Below are positions 5,068-5,836 of a DNA stretch of 5,836 bases, piece by piece. Every line of letters starts with the position of its first letter. The first letter of the stretch is position 1. Under the pieces are notes generated by a model, which was not told the DNA's origin, did no database searches, and worked only from the letters and a program-made list of their open reading frames with translations. A program made the position numbers and the translations under genes. Source of the stretch: Planctomycetota bacterium (GTDB lineage Bacteria; Planctomycetota; UBA1135; GCA-002686595); contig JARGOW010000264.1 of the NCBI GenBank assembly GCA_029212955.1, forward strand, positions 1 through 5,836, read 5' to 3'.

Positions 5068-5836
5068 ATGGCCCGCATGTTTTGGAAAACCCTCGGACTG
5101 GCAACCGCGCTGTTGGCTAGCTGCGCCGCTCCCCAATCGGGGGCTAGCGACTGGATCCCCCTCTTCAACGGCCAAGACCTGGACGGTTGGTCGCCCAAAA
5201 TCACGGGATACGAAGCGGGCGAGAACTTCGACAACACCTTCCGGGTGGAAGAAGGCCTACTGAAGGTTCGCTACGACAACTATGGCGAGTTCAAGGGCCG
5301 CTTTGGACACCTGTTCTTTGAGGCTCCCTTCTCCCACTACAAGCTGCGGACCGAATACCGATTTGTGGGAGACCAATGCCCCGGTGGCCCCGGTTGGGCC
5401 CGGCGCAACAGCGGCGTAATGGTCCATGGCCAATCCGTGCAATCCATGGGCTTGCACCAGGAATTCCCGGTTTCCATCGAGGTTCAAACCCTCGGCGGCG
5501 ATGGCGAACACGACCGCTCCACAGGGAATCTCTGCACGCCTGGAACCCATGTGGTGATGGATGATAAGTTGCTGAAACGGCACTGTACGAATTCATCATC
5601 CAAAACCGTCCATGGTCCGGAATGGGTGATGCTTGAAATCGAAGTCCGTGGCAACGAAAGCATCAAGCACTTCATCGATGGTGAATTGGTCCTCGAATAC
5701 ACGGGACCTCAACTGGATACCAACGACCCCGATGCCAAGCGGTTGATCGCAGCGGGCCAGACCGTGCAACTCTCCGGCGGAACGATCTCGTTGCAATCGG
5801 AAAGTCACCCCATCGATTATCGCAGCGTGGAATTGC
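5068..5836 (+). CDS. DUF1080 (3-keto-disaccharide hydrolase family) lipoprotein, 3' partial
   Basis: The frame is open from the ATG at 5068 to the window end, giving 256 residues of a gene that continues beyond it. MARMFWKTLGLATALLASC is a lipoprotein signal with lipobox L16-A17-S18-C19, so the protein is probably membrane-anchored outside the cytoplasm. The mature part is DUF1080 (PF06439): WIPLFNGQDLDGW (29-41), FRVEEGLLKVRY, NSGVMVHG (114-121), FPVSIEVQ (133-140) and a last GTISLQSESHPIDYRSVEL (238-256). Family members have a concanavalin-like jelly-roll fold, and some hydrolyse 3-keto-glycosides; others are uncharacterised. The last motif is normally near the C-terminus, so only a few residues should be missing. 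It starts 5 bases after the nuclease stop without a Shine-Dalgarno site and is probably co-transcribed. An internal ATG at 5077 is a less likely start. Confidence 0.9.
   Translation, partial: MARMFWKTLGLATALLASCAAPQSGASDWIPLFNGQDLDGWSPKITGYEAGENFDNTFRVEEGLLKVRYDNYGEFKGRFGHLFFEAPFSHYKLRTEYRFVGDQCPGGPGWARRNSGVMVHGQSVQSMGLHQEFPVSIEVQTLGGDGEHDRSTGNLCTPGTHVVMDDKLLKRHCTNSSSKTVHGPEWVMLEIEVRGNESIKHFIDGELVLEYTGPQLDTNDPDAKRLIAAGQTVQLSGGTISLQSESHPIDYRSVEL

Overview
The window is a GC-rich bacterial chromosome segment carrying six genes: five on the plus strand and one on the minus strand. The 5'-most and 3'-most genes run off the edges. Three things point to Planctomycetota or a similar secretion-rich phylum: a secreted-protein C-terminus of the type ending in a WYRD...NFSNGLSVTF-like strand, a DUF1080 (3-keto-disaccharide hydrolase family) lipoprotein, and weak use of Shine-Dalgarno sites (several starts have none). 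This is an inference from gene content; there is no rRNA or marker gene to confirm it.

Layout. Positions 3-347 hold the tail of a secreted beta-rich protein. A strong 16-bp stem-loop terminator (364-401) separates it from the convergent minus-strand gene 438-719, a 93-aa parvulin peptidyl-prolyl isomerase (PpiC type) with its own clear promoter and ribosome binding site. Divergent from it is a two-gene operon: a DUF455 ferritin-like, probably di-metal protein (about 904-1767) overlapping by 4 bases (ATGA) an ATP-grasp ligase-like protein (1764-2666). This pair looks like a small enzymatic system whose substrate cannot be read from the sequence.

The most striking gene is 2791-3879. Read straight through an in-frame TGA (2989-2991), it encodes a 362-residue exported thioredoxin-fold protein. 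The TGA sits exactly where the first cysteine of the CxxC redox motif belongs, giving U-V-G-C, and the same frame stays open for 295 more codons with a cis-proline in the expected place. This is most simply a selenoprotein. A hairpin with a UGGUC apical loop about 30 nt after the UGA is a candidate bacterial SECIS element. The gene would otherwise be annotated as two fragments or as a pseudogene.

After a strong hairpin (3900-3940) and a second inverted repeat (3953-3980) comes an apparent two-gene operon of exported proteins. The first is a staphylococcal-nuclease-fold protein with all classical catalytic residues, an internal insertion and an extra C-terminal domain (4043-5062). Five bases later comes a DUF1080 lipoprotein (5068 to beyond 5836). 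No tRNA, rRNA, CRISPR array or mobile element was seen.
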